This document shows, piece after piece, positions 16,344-25,388 of a stretch of 64,000 nt of DNA. A program made the translations under genes and the position numbers. The first letter of the stretch is position 1. Each line of letters opens with the position of its first letter. The notes under the pieces are model-generated. The model ran no database searches and was not told the DNA's origin. It worked only from the letters and a program-made list of their open reading frames with translations. Source of the stretch: Clostridia bacterium (GTDB lineage Bacteria > Bacillota > Clostridia > UMGS1883); contig JAFUOO010000013.1 of NCBI GenBank assembly GCA_017472685.1, positions 1-64,000 of the forward strand. The letters run 5' to 3'.

Positions 16344-18254
16344 ATGAAAAAGGTTTTAAGTATCCTTGTTGTAATTTGCGTTATGCTCTCCTGCATGAGC
16401 ACAGCTTTTGCGGCAGACTATTCTCTTGCAATTAACAACAACGTAGCACTCATGGTTGGCAGCTCCAACGCAGTAGCATGGAACAGCATTGTTCAGACTG
16501 TTGCGCCCGTTGAAGAAAACGGCATTATGCTCGCTCCCGTTGGTTTTGTAACAGCAGGCTTTAACGGTAGCGTTGAAGAATTTAACGGTATTACTGTAGT
16601 AAAGCTTGGCGACAGAGTTGCGGTAATGAAGGAAGGCAACAAAAATGTTGTTGTTGACGGCAGAGTATATTATCCCGAAATTGCTCCCAAGAAGGTAAAC
16701 GGCACACTTATGCTTCCCGTTGAATTCCTTGGCGAAACAGTTCTTGGCAAGCACGTATACTACGATGCTGCTACAAAGCTGGCAGTTATTTCTCACAGAA
16801 AGTGCCTCTCTTCCCGTGACAGAGATGTTATTTCCACAATTTCCGGCGCAATTACATCAGGTTCTCTTCCCGAAATCGCTATCAAGGCTCCTGTGATTAC
16901 AGAAGTTGGCGGAGCTATGGGTGGCATGAATGCAGAAACAGGTCAGCTTAAGTTCGTGAGCGTTTATGCAGACCAGGAGCCCGAGCCCGAAAACAACGGC
17001 ATGTGCATGATAGACGGTAACACAGGCTCTCGTTGGGCAAGCCAGGGCGCTGCAAGCGCAACACTTGACCTTGGCGCAGTAAAGCCCGTTACTCATGTAA
17101 GAGTTGCAGTATGGAAGCCTAACGAAAGAAGCACAAACTACTCTATCGAAGTTTCCGCAGACGGCAGAAACTACAAGAAGGTTGCTGACGGCGGCTCTTC
17201 CGGCGCTACATATGATTCCTACGATGTAAACGATTCTATCCGTTACGTTCGTATCAATACAAACGGTACTTCTGTAGGCGATTGGGCAAGTATCCTTGAG
17301 CTTGAGGCATGGAACGGTACAGCAGTTGTAAACACCACTACACCCGGTGTTGCAGGTAGTGTTGTAGTAGCACCCTCCGGTACAAAGGTTACACTTACAT
17401 CTTCTATGCTTACAGCAAGCCAGACACCCGAAGCTGAAAACCACGCAGGCAACCTTGTTGACGGCAACAAGATGACAGTATGGGCTTCTCAGGGTGATGC
17501 TTCCGTTACAATTAACCTTGGCAGCGCAAAGACAGTTTCTACAGTAGGCGTTGCTATGAAGATGTATGAAGACAACAGAACAATTCCTTACGATATCGAA
17601 ATTTCCTCCAACGGAACAAGCTATACACAGGTATGGACAGGTTCCAGCGATGAAATGACAGATACAACAAAGTATGTCTCCGTAGGTAGCGGTGCTCAGT
17701 ATGTTCGTATCACAGCTCATGGTAACACAATTTCCGGTTGGAACTCTATCGCAGAAATTGAAGTTTACTCTTCCGGTGCTGCTACAGGTGGTACAACCAC
17801 AACAACTACAACAACTACTACAGCAGGTACAGGTAGCGTTGTAGCAAGTGCAACAGGCACAAAGGTTACACTTTCCACTTCTATGCTTACAGCAAGCCAG
17901 ACACCCGAAGCTGAAAACCATGCAGGCAACCTTATCGACGGCAACAAGATGACAGTATGGGCTTCTCAGAACGAAGCAAACGTTGTTATCGACCTCGGTA
18001 GCGCAAAGACACTTTCCTGCATCGGTGTTGCTATGAAGATGTACGAAGATACACGTACAATCCCCTACAAGATTGAAGTTTCCGCTGACGGCGTAAGCTA
18101 CAGCGAAGTTTGGTCCGGCGACAGCGAACAGATGACAGATACAACAAAGTATGTTTCCACATCTGCAAGCGCAAGATACATCAGAGTTACAGCTTACGGT
18201 AACACAGTTTCCGGTTGGAATTCTATCGCGGAAATCGAAGTATACTCAAAATAA
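16344..18254 (+). CDS. secreted protein with stalk domain and three discoidin (F5/8 type C) modules
   Basis: 636 residues with a Sec signal peptide (about 1-23, ending AFA). Residues about 29-150 resemble the copper amine oxidase N-terminal-like stalk domain common in Clostridia surface proteins. Three F5/8 type C (CBM32-like) modules follow: about 211-325, 348-475 and 507-636, each with a DGN-x-WAS core and a hydrophobic beta-sandwich pattern. Thr-rich linkers (about 484-494) separate the last two. There is no catalytic domain and no LPxTG or S-layer anchor, so it probably binds glycans at the surface or outside. Modules 2 and 3 are near-identical at the DNA level, pointing to recent duplication. 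Confidence 0.88.
   Translation: MKKVLSILVVICVMLSCMSTAFAADYSLAINNNVALMVGSSNAVAWNSIVQTVAPVEENGIMLAPVGFVTAGFNGSVEEFNGITVVKLGDRVAVMKEGNKNVVVDGRVYYPEIAPKKVNGTLMLPVEFLGETVLGKHVYYDAATKLAVISHRKCLSSRDRDVISTISGAITSGSLPEIAIKAPVITEVGGAMGGMNAETGQLKFVSVYADQEPEPENNGMCMIDGNTGSRWASQGAASATLDLGAVKPVTHVRVAVWKPNERSTNYSIEVSADGRNYKKVADGGSSGATYDSYDVNDSIRYVRINTNGTSVGDWASILELEAWNGTAVVNTTTPGVAGSVVVAPSGTKVTLTSSMLTASQTPEAENHAGNLVDGNKMTVWASQGDASVTINLGSAKTVSTVGVAMKMYEDNRTIPYDIEISSNGTSYTQVWTGSSDEMTDTTKYVSVGSGAQYVRITAHGNTISGWNSIAEIEVYSSGAATGGTTTTTTTTTTAGTGSVVASATGTKVTLSTSMLTASQTPEAENHAGNLIDGNKMTVWASQNEANVVIDLGSAKTLSCIGVAMKMYEDTRTIPYKIEVSADGVSYSEVWSGDSEQMTDTTKYVSTSASARYIRVTAYGNTVSGWNSIAEIEVYSK
17388..18250 (+). repeat. tandem duplication of a discoidin module (480-nt period)
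   Basis: Sequence from about 17401 recurs from about 17881 with few differences; for instance the codons for TASQTPEAENHAGNL and DGNKMTVWAS match almost base for base. Differences are mostly third-position, so selection has kept the protein. The offset is 480 nt, or 160 residues including the Thr linker. Confidence 0.85.
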
Positions 18255-18278
18255 TTTCATAAATGTCGCAGACCATCC

Positions 18279-18312
18279 AAAAGCGGGCACTTTTATAAGT
18301 GCTCGCTTTGTA
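18279..18312 (+). terminator. terminator after the discoidin protein
   Basis: A 13-bp stem AAAGCGGGCACTT with AAGTGCTCGCTTT (one G-T pair), TTAT loop, ending in TTTG. The T-run is short. Confidence 0.7.
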
Positions 18313-18318
18313 TTAGCA

Positions 18319-18370
18319 CGCGAAAAGGGTCAAGGCATACAGCATAGGTATAGCCTTGACCCTTTTCGCG
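18319..18370. repeat. 18-bp perfect inverted repeat
   Basis: CGCGAAAAGGGTCAAGGC (18319-18336) pairs with 18353-18370; four more inner pairs (ATAC with GTAT) follow one bulge. It is not followed by a T-run. Confidence 0.75.
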
Positions 18371-18420
18371 CACTTCTGCATCCATTTCTGATAATTATTT
18401 TATAAGTGCAGACATATGTT

Positions 18421-18453
18421 AAAATATATGTTATATAAGTTAACATATATTTT
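18421..18453. repeat. AT-rich 13-bp inverted repeat
   Basis: AAAATATATGTTA (18421-18433) pairs with TAACATATATTTT (18441-18453), loop TATAAGT. A TATAAT at 18469-18474 follows with no good -35. Confidence 0.6.
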
Positions 18454-18533
18454 TAAACATAAGCACGATATAATGATTTTTGCTTCATGCTGCGACGCTA
18501 CACAATAGAATGCCCAAGGGAAAACGGAGGCAC

Positions 18534-18566
18534 GAAAAAACAGCAACTTTTAGTTGCTGTTTTTTC
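18534..18566. terminator. bidirectional terminator
   Basis: A-run, stem ACAGCAACT with AGTTGCTGT, T-run, so it works in both directions. On the minus strand it backs up the rsmI hairpin; on the plus strand no gene lies before it. Confidence 0.8.
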
Positions 18567-18581
18567 AATAATTCTGCACTA

Positions 18582-18627
18582 ACAAAGAAATAAAGATAGC
18601 CTTAGTCGGCTATCTTTATTTCTTTGT
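18582..18627 (-). terminator. 20-bp hairpin overlapping the rsmI stop codon
   Basis: The arms at 18582-18601 and 18608-18627 are perfectly complementary over 20 bp. The loop holds the TAA stop of rsmI, and the right arm encodes the last residues of RsmI (EIKIAD). Confidence 0.75.
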
Positions 18628-19447
18628 ATACGTCTTGTTTACGGAGCCCGCGGTCCTTTGCAACCTGTTTTATTGCATCCTTTTCTGTTAAGCCTTGGGA
18701 AATGTGATAATTAAAATGCTCTTCAATGCTCATTTGTTCCCATGAGGCTTTTTCCTCGCTGACAAGCTCTTCTTCGCTTTTGCCCTCAACAATGAGAACA
18801 AATTCCCCCTTGGGGAGCGTTGTTTCGTAGTATTTTACAGCCTCTTCAAGGGTGAGGCGGATAAATTCCTCATGAATTTTTGTAAGCTCATGACAAAGAG
18901 TAATTCTGCGGTTGCCCCAGTATTTGTACATATCCTCAAGTGTTGCCTGCAGCTTGTGGGGCGCCTCGTAAAAAATCATTGTACGGGTTTCGTTTTTAAG
19001 GCGTTCAAAAAGCTCAATGCGGTTTTTTCTGTTTGTTGAAATAAAGCCCTCAAAAACAAACTTGATTGTGGAAAGTCCGCTGGAAATAAGCGCTGTTACT
19101 GCCGCAACGGGACCCGGTACGGGCACAATGTTGACACCTGCTTCAATGCAAAGCTTTACCAAATCCTCGCCGGGGTCACAGATTGCAGGTGTGCCTGCAT
19201 CGGAAACAAGGGCAATATTACAGCCGTCAACAAGCTTCTGCACAAGGTAAGGACCTTTTTCTGCCTTATTGTGCTCGTAATAGCTGGTCAAAGGCTTTTC
19301 AATGCCCAAGTGGTTTAAAAGGGTAAGTGTTCTGCGGGTGTCCTCGGCGGCGATTAAGTCAACCTCGTTTAAAACCCGCACACAGCGGTAGGTTATATCT
19401 TCTAAATTACCTATGGGCGTTGCGCAAAGGTATAATGTTCCTGACAT
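18602..19447 (-). CDS. rsmI: 16S rRNA (cytidine1402-2'-O)-methyltransferase RsmI
   Basis: SAM-dependent tetrapyrrole-methylase-fold enzyme that methylates C1402 in the 16S decoding centre. The N-terminus GTLYLCATPIGNLEDITYR and the motifs EDTRRT, SDAGTPAICDPGE and PGPVAAVTALISSGL are diagnostic. 281 residues from ATG 19447, with GAAGGAGA upstream; a longer frame reaches back to 19522 through the repeat and overlaps the upstream gene, so it is rejected. The upstream gene ends 17 nt before this start, in the same direction. Its 3' end is inside a 20-bp hairpin. Confidence 0.95.
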   Translation of the reverse strand: MSGTLYLCATPIGNLEDITYRCVRVLNEVDLIAAEDTRRTLTLLNHLGIEKPLTSYYEHNKAEKGPYLVQKLVDGCNIALVSDAGTPAICDPGEDLVKLCIEAGVNIVPVPGPVAAVTALISSGLSTIKFVFEGFISTNRKNRIELFERLKNETRTMIFYEAPHKLQATLEDMYKYWGNRRITLCHELTKIHEEFIRLTLEEAVKYYETTLPKGEFVLIVEGKSEEELVSEEKASWEQMSIEEHFNYHISQGLTEKDAIKQVAKDRGLRKQDVYKEIKIAD

Positions 19448-19463
19448 AAAAATCTCCTTCCTG

Positions 19464-19513
19464 TCAGGCTTCTCCTTGAGGAGAAGCTGTCGCCGATGGC
19501 GACTGATGAGGTG
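19464..19513. repeat. dispersed GAGAAGC/CGCC hairpin element
   Basis: The element contains two stems, CTTCTCCTTGAGGAGAAG (19468-19485) and TCGCCGATGGCGA. It is of the kind seen repeatedly in gut Clostridia as ...CTCATCAGTCxCC...GGCxGACAGCTTCTCC... The right part of the upstream coding region lies within it. Confidence 0.55.
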
Positions 19514-20252
19514 TTTTATCAAATAGTTCGTCTGTAATTTGCTGTATGTAGTTTCCCTCGTCGTCGTACATGCAGACGGGAGCGGTCACCTTAAGCTGCA
19601 CCTTCCCGTAGAGAGCACCCTCGATAAGTATAAGGTTGGGCGCACTTTTGCTGTTGGGCTGTACCATGGAAAGGCGTTTGGGCTCGATAGAATACTTGCG
19701 GAAGGCTGATATAACATCACAAAGACGGTCCGCACGGTGTACCATAAACAGCTTGCCATGCTGCTTTAACATGTCGGCGGATATTCTCACAACATCGTCA
19801 AGGGTACAGTGTACCTCGTGGCGTGCCACTGCAAGGTAGTCATTGGGATTTATTAATCCGCCACCTTGGTTCATATAAGGAGGGTTACAGGTAACAGCGT
19901 CAAACTTACGCTTGCCGAAAATTTCAACGCAATCCTTTAAATCGGCGTTTAAAACCCGTATTTTGCCAGAGAGGTTATTAAGCTCCATTGTACGGCTTGC
20001 CATAGATGCCACACTTGGCATTATTTCAACGGCATCTATGCTGTCAAGGCTGTTTCTTGCCCAGCACAAAACAGGGATAATGCCTGTGCCGGTGCATAAG
20101 TCCAGCACCCTTGCACCCTTTTTGAAGGTTGCAAATTTAGACAGAAGCACAGCATCACTTCCAAAGCAAAAGCCATCCTTTGTCTGGATAATTTTATAGC
20201 CGCCTATATTTAAATCTTCAACTTTTTCGTTAGGTAAAAGTATGTTTTCCAT
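19464..20252 (-). CDS. TrmN6-type tRNA1(Val) adenine-N6 methyltransferase
   Basis: 262-residue SAM-dependent methyltransferase of the TrmN6/YabB group, which methylates adenine-37 of tRNA1(Val) in E. coli; the exact substrate in Clostridia is less certain. SAM-binding VLDLCTGTGIIPVL and catalytic NPPY (TCNPPYMNQGGG) are present. ATG 20252 follows GGTGCTTTT. The last residues (around DKTPHQSPSATASPQGEA) are encoded by a dispersed repeat, so the natural C-terminus has probably been replaced. Gene neighbours rsmI and a ferredoxin are on the same strand. Confidence 0.9.
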   Translation of the reverse strand: MENILLPNEKVEDLNIGGYKIIQTKDGFCFGSDAVLLSKFATFKKGARVLDLCTGTGIIPVLCWARNSLDSIDAVEIMPSVASMASRTMELNNLSGKIRVLNADLKDCVEIFGKRKFDAVTCNPPYMNQGGGLINPNDYLAVARHEVHCTLDDVVRISADMLKQHGKLFMVHRADRLCDVISAFRKYSIEPKRLSMVQPNSKSAPNLILIEGALYGKVQLKVTAPVCMYDDEGNYIQQITDELFDKTPHQSPSATASPQGEA

Positions 20253-20268
20253 AAAAGCACCAATCCTA

Positions 20269-20306
20269 ATTAAAAACGCCAAGGAAACCCTTGGCGTTTT
20301 TAATTC
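20269..20306 (-). terminator. terminator after the ferredoxin gene
   Basis: A 16-bp stem ATTAAAAACGCCAAGG to CCTTGGCGTTTTTAAT with an AAA loop. Symmetrical A/T runs allow action in either direction. Confidence 0.9.
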
Positions 20307-20314
20307 ACATGTAA

Positions 20315-20485
20315 TTACTCTTCAACGGGAGCGCCTACAGGACAAGCTTCTGCACAGCTACCGCAGCTAACACATTCGTCAGCGTTGATAACGTACTTAG
20401 CGTCGCCTTCAGAAATGCAACCAACGGGGCAAGCAGATGCGCATGCGCCACAGCTGATGCAATCGTCATTGATAATGTATGCCAT
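20315..20485 (-). CDS. 2[4Fe-4S] ferredoxin (56 aa)
   Basis: Small electron carrier for anaerobic metabolism. It has two clusters of cysteines with CxxCxxCxxxCP spacing: Cys9, 12, 15, 19 and Cys38, 41, 44, 48. The internal pseudo-twofold symmetry is typical of clostridial ferredoxins, and the acidic tail (VEE) fits. ATG 20485 is preceded on the minus strand by AAAGAGGTGCTT. Its own terminator follows, so it is a single gene. The partner (for example pyruvate:ferredoxin oxidoreductase) is not in the window. Confidence 0.95.
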   Translation of the reverse strand: MAYIINDDCISCGACASACPVGCISEGDAKYVINADECVSCGSCAEACPVGAPVEE

Positions 20486-20566
20486 AGTGAAGCACCTCTT
20501 TCCTAAAATCTAAATACATTGTATCATAAAACAAATAAAATTCAATACCTATTTTACAAAATATCG

Positions 20567-20595
20567 TTGTTTTTTTATTACAGGTTATATATAAT
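20567..20595 (+). promoter_or_regulatory. dusB promoter
   Basis: TTGTTT (20567-20572), 17-nt spacer, TATAAT (20590-20595). Confidence 0.7.
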
Positions 20596-20620
20596 TAGGG
20601 TATAAAGTGAGGAAACGGGT

Positions 20621-21577
20621 ATGGAATTTAACTTAGGCGGAATAAAACTGAAAAACAACGTATTTCTTGCACCTATGGCAGGTGTGACGGATTTGGCTTT
20701 TCGCAGGGTGTGCCACAAGCATGGGTGCGCTCTTTCGTATACAGAAATGGTAAGTGCAAAGGCGCTCAGCTTTGAAAGCAGCAGAACTGAGGACATGATG
20801 GAAACAGAAACGCAGCCTACCGCAGTGCAGATTTTCGGTCATGAAAGCACAACCATGGCTTCCATTGCCGCAAAAGCTGCCGAGGCGGGACTTTTTCTGG
20901 ACATAAACATGGGCTGTCCTGCACCTAAAATTGTGAACAACACCGACGGCAGTGCACTTATGAAAAATCTGCCCCTTGCAAGAGAGATTGTGCGCGAGGT
21001 GGTCAAGGCATCGCCAAAAAAGGTAAGTGTCAAAATGCGGCTTGGCTGGGACGAGGGCAGCAAAAACGTAATTGACCTTGCCCGCATCTGCGAGGAGGAA
21101 GGAGCCTTTGCAATTACAGTTCACGGCAGAACACGTGAGCAGTTTTATTCGGGTGTTGCCGATTGGGAGGCTATCGCCCGTGTGAAAGAGGCTGTAAAAA
21201 TCCCCGTTATTGGAAACGGCGACATTTTCTCGGCACAGGATGCCGTAAGGATGATAGCAGAAACAAAGGTTGACGCTGTTATGATAGGCAGAGGTGCCCA
21301 GGGTAACCCCTGGATATTTTCACAGACCGAGGCTCTGCTCAAGGGCGAAGAGGTAATAACCCCTACGGTGGAAGAAAAAATGACTCAGGCTATTGAGCAC
21401 ATTGAAATGCTCTGCGCACTTAAGGGCGAATATATAGGCATACGCGAGGCAAGAAAGCACGCCGCATGGTATATAAAGGGAATAGAGGGAGCTGCAGCCA
21501 CACGTGAGGCGATTAACAGATGCGAAAGCCTTAATGCTATGAAAAATGTTTTGATATCTTTAGTAAAATGCGGTTGA
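20621..21577 (+). CDS. dusB: tRNA-dihydrouridine synthase
   Basis: FMN-dependent enzyme that reduces uridine in the tRNA D-loop, using NADPH. The TIM-barrel motifs APMAGVTD, INMGCPAPKIV (with the catalytic Cys), VSVKMRLGWD and VHGRTREQFYSG are in order. Length 318 is normal for DusB. ATG 20621 sits behind AGTGAGG. The stop codon TGA at 21575-21577 overlaps the guaB promoter -35 box, an unusually compact arrangement. Confidence 0.95.
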   Translation: MEFNLGGIKLKNNVFLAPMAGVTDLAFRRVCHKHGCALSYTEMVSAKALSFESSRTEDMMETETQPTAVQIFGHESTTMASIAAKAAEAGLFLDINMGCPAPKIVNNTDGSALMKNLPLAREIVREVVKASPKKVSVKMRLGWDEGSKNVIDLARICEEEGAFAITVHGRTREQFYSGVADWEAIARVKEAVKIPVIGNGDIFSAQDAVRMIAETKVDAVMIGRGAQGNPWIFSQTEALLKGEEVITPTVEEKMTQAIEHIEMLCALKGEYIGIREARKHAAWYIKGIEGAAATREAINRCESLNAMKNVLISLVKCG

Positions 21578-21602
21578 CGGAAGTTATAAAAGTTGATATA
21601 AT
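21574..21602 (+). promoter_or_regulatory. guaB promoter overlapping the dusB stop
   Basis: TTGACG (21574-21579), 17-nt spacer, TATAAT (21597-21602). The -35 box includes the TGA stop of dusB. Confidence 0.8.
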
Positions 21603-21613
21603 AATTTAAATAA

Positions 21614-23098
<1,485 letters not shown>

Positions 23099-23113
23099 GA
23101 GTTTGAAAGGCGG

Positions 23114-23764
23114 ATGAAAATGGATAAGGAAATCGTAATCACCAGGTTAACCGATGCAGGCGTTGTTGCTGTTGTTCGTGCTGAAAACGGCGAAAAGGCT
23201 AAGAGAATTGCCGATGCTTGTATGGAAGGCGGCGTTCCCGCTATTGAGCTTACTTTCACAGTTCCCATGGCACATCATGTTATTGAAGATTTAGCTAAGG
23301 AATATTCCGACGGCAGCATGATTCTCGGTGCCGGCACAGTTCTTGACAGCGAAACTGCAAGAATTGCAATCCTCTCCGGTGCACAGTACATTGTAAGCCC
23401 CTGCTTCGACCTTGAAACAGTTAAGCTTTGCAATCGTTACCGCATCCCCTGCATGCCCGGTGCTATGACAATCAAAGAGGTTGTTACAGCTATGGAAGCA
23501 GGCGCAGATATTGTTAAGGTGTTCCCCGGCGAAGCTTTCGGTCCTAAGATACTGAAGGCTATCAAGGGTCCCCTTCCTCAGGCTAAGATGATGCCCACAG
23601 GCGGCGTTGATGTAAATAACGTTGGCGAATGGATTAAGGCAGGTGCTTGTGCAGTTGGTGCAGGCGGTGCTTTAACAGGTGGCGCAGCTACAGGCGATTA
23701 TAAGGCTATTACAGAAAAGGCAAAGGCTTTTGTACAGGCTGTAAAGGAAGCAAGAGGTTTATAA
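23114..23764 (+). CDS. eda: KDPG/KHG aldolase
   Basis: Class I aldolase of the Entner-Doudoroff and hexuronate routes that splits 2-keto-3-deoxy-6-phosphogluconate into pyruvate and glyceraldehyde-3-phosphate. The Schiff-base Lys is in ADIVKVFPGE, and PAIELTFTVP, GAGTVL and PTGGV motifs are present. 216 residues. The first ATG (23114) is followed at once by ATG at 23120, so the exact start is ambiguous. No kdgK or uxu genes sit nearby. Confidence 0.93.
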   Translation: MKMDKEIVITRLTDAGVVAVVRAENGEKAKRIADACMEGGVPAIELTFTVPMAHHVIEDLAKEYSDGSMILGAGTVLDSETARIAILSGAQYIVSPCFDLETVKLCNRYRIPCMPGAMTIKEVVTAMEAGADIVKVFPGEAFGPKILKAIKGPLPQAKMMPTGGVDVNNVGEWIKAGACAVGAGGALTGGAATGDYKAITEKAKAFVQAVKEARGL

Positions 23765-23772
23765 GAAATTAG

Positions 23773-23799
23773 AAAAGCCGCCTGCGGGCGGCTTTTTCT
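23773..23799 (+). terminator. terminator after eda
   Basis: GAAAAGCCGCC with GGCGGCTTTTTC, loop TGCG-type. Confidence 0.92.
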
Positions 23800-23820
23800 G
23801 AATAACAAGGAGGTATTTTT

Positions 23821-24633
23821 ATGAATTTTGAACAGATTTTAACCAATCTGGCAGAGCTTGGCATTTCCCTTGGCGGAAAGCTTATCGCAGCTCTTTTGGT
23901 GCTTGGCGTTGGTCTTAAGCTGGCAGGCTTTATTGTTAAGCTTGTTGTTAAGTCAAGAACATTTTCCAAAATTGATGTTACTGCACAGACATTTTTAAAG
24001 AGCGTTTTAAACATTGTGCTCAAGGCAATCGTTTTTGTAACAGCTATCGGTGTATTGGGCGTGCCCCTTACAAGCGTTATCACTGTTATCGCATCCTGCG
24101 GTGTGGCAGTTGGTCTTGCTCTCCAGGGCGGTCTTAGTAACCTTGCAGGCGGCATCATCATTATTATCCTGAAGCCCTTTAAGGTAGGCGACTACATAAT
24201 CGAAGGCGGCGTTGAGGGCAGTGTTGAAGCTATAGGCATTTTCTATACAACACTTTTAACCCCTGACAACAAGCGGGTTATCATTCCCAATGGCGCTCTT
24301 ATGAACTCTACCGTTACAGCTGTTAACCAGCTTGAAACAAGAAGAGTTGACTTCAAATTTTCTGTGTCCTATGCAACAGATATCGACAAGGCAAGAAAGG
24401 TTATTGCCTATGTAATCGAAAACACAGAAAAGGTTATCCTTGATAAGGGTGTTGACATTGTTCTTTCAAACCACGGCGAAAGCAGTCTTGATTTTGCTGT
24501 GCGCGTATGGTCAAAGACAGAGGATTACTGGACTGTATTCTTCGCCATCAATGAGAACGTTAAGAAAGCCTTTGACAAGGCAGGTATTGAGATACCCTAT
24601 CCTCAGATGGATGTACACGTAAAAAATAGTTGA
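23821..24633 (+). CDS. mscS: small-conductance mechanosensitive channel MscS
   Basis: Membrane channel that opens on hypo-osmotic shock. Three membrane segments: about 15-35, 62-80 and 87-105, then the pore-lining helix with GLALQGGLSNLAGGIIIII. The downstream beta-domain region (KPFKVGDYI) and alpha/beta C-terminal cytoplasmic part complete the 270-residue protein, a normal length. ATG 23821 follows AAGGAGGT, so it is well translated. Confidence 0.95.
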   Translation: MNFEQILTNLAELGISLGGKLIAALLVLGVGLKLAGFIVKLVVKSRTFSKIDVTAQTFLKSVLNIVLKAIVFVTAIGVLGVPLTSVITVIASCGVAVGLALQGGLSNLAGGIIIIILKPFKVGDYIIEGGVEGSVEAIGIFYTTLLTPDNKRVIIPNGALMNSTVTAVNQLETRRVDFKFSVSYATDIDKARKVIAYVIENTEKVILDKGVDIVLSNHGESSLDFAVRVWSKTEDYWTVFFAINENVKKAFDKAGIEIPYPQMDVHVKNS

Positions 24634-24639
24634 TAGTAT

Positions 24640-24666
24640 AAAAGTGCGGCAAAGCCGCACTTTTTT
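24640..24666 (+). terminator. terminator after mscS
   Basis: AAAAGTGCGGC with GCCGCACTTTT, loop AAA, ending in TTTTTT. Confidence 0.93.
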
Positions 24667-24701
24667 CGTTACTTATTACCTATTCACTATTACTTATCAC
24701 C
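24667..24701. repeat. short intergenic repeat of TTATTACC/ACTATTAC type
   Basis: The stretch ACTTATTACCTATTCACTAT followed by TACTTATCACC resembles modules at 721-795 and 36352-36388. It lies between the mscS terminator and the hairpin of the L,D-transpeptidase gene. Confidence 0.55.
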
Positions 24702-24702
24702 T

Positions 24703-24729
24703 GCGGATATTCACTAAGGGAATATCCGC
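24703..24729 (-). terminator. hairpin spanning the L,D-transpeptidase stop
   Basis: GCGGATATTC (24703-24712) pairs with GAATATCCGC (24720-24729), and the TAG stop is in the loop. On the minus strand, no clear T-run follows. Confidence 0.55.
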
Positions 24730-25388
24730 ACTACCGTGCCTGTGTTTGTAATGTCAAATAGCTCCTCAATGTCGGAATTGAACATACGAATACATCCGTT
24801 TGACGCTGCGGTGCCGATAGATTCGGGGGCGTTTGTGCCGTGAATGCCGTAGCCTTTTTTGCTCAGTCCAAGCCAGCGTGTGCCGTAAGGTCCGCCGGGG
24901 TTAAGCTGTTTGTTTATAACTGTAAACGTGCCTGTAGGCGTGGGCGTGCTTTCCTTGCCTGTTGCCACAGGGTATTCCTTAATGAGTACGCCGTCGCGGT
25001 ACACTGACAGGGTTTTTGCACTTAAATTTACGCGGAATTCAAGCTGTACGGGGTTTTCGGGGATGCATAAAACCTGACCTATGAAAAGATTTTCCGTAAG
25101 GCGGGGATTGGCTGCAAAAATATCGTTTGCGGTGAGACTAAAGGTGCGTGCAATTGAATATACGCTGTCGCCTTTCCGCACAACATAATAATTGCCACTG
25201 TCGCAGGGAATAGTGGGGCGGTTAACCTGACCTATGCATATAATCTGCCCTACCTGCAAATTATCGGGGTCAACAAATGGGTTTAAAAGCAGCAGGTCGG
25301 CAACGGGTATGCCAAAGGTGCGAGAAATTGACCCGAAGGTATCTCCCGGACGTATTTCGTAGGCTCCTGAGCCTATGGGACAACTCAT
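24714..25388 (-). CDS. L,D-transpeptidase with two LysM domains
   Basis: 224 residues. Two LysM peptidoglycan-binding domains (about 8-53 and 67-110) are followed by a YkuD-type L,D-transpeptidase domain (about 115-224). Catalytic residues are present: His183 in YGIHGT, and Ser-Asn-Gly-Cys199-Ile-Arg201. There is no signal peptide, although the N-terminus has one Cys; this layout recalls YkuD of B. subtilis spores. ATG 25388 overlaps the preceding gene's stop by 4 nt. The stop is in a hairpin loop. A spore or wall role is inference. Confidence 0.93.
   Translation of the reverse strand: MSCPIGSGAYEIRPGDTFGSISRTFGIPVADLLLLNPFVDPDNLQVGQIICIGQVNRPTIPCDSGNYYVVRKGDSVYSIARTFSLTANDIFAANPRLTENLFIGQVLCIPENPVQLEFRVNLSAKTLSVYRDGVLIKEYPVATGKESTPTPTGTFTVINKQLNPGGPYGTRWLGLSKKGYGIHGTNAPESIGTAASNGCIRMFNSDIEELFDITNTGTVVRIFP

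Noticed and set aside
16857..17921. A 354-codon Cys-rich minus-strand frame within the discoidin protein gene
   Set aside because: The Cys content arises from complementing ACA and GCA codons of the real gene; there is no start context and the repeats are mirrored from the plus strand.
18470..18566. A possible small signal recognition or 6S-like RNA
   Set aside because: I could not fold it to any known RNA core (no SRP GGAA tetraloop domain, no 6S bubble), and the -35 box is poor. It is kept only as a weak idea in the hairpin finding.
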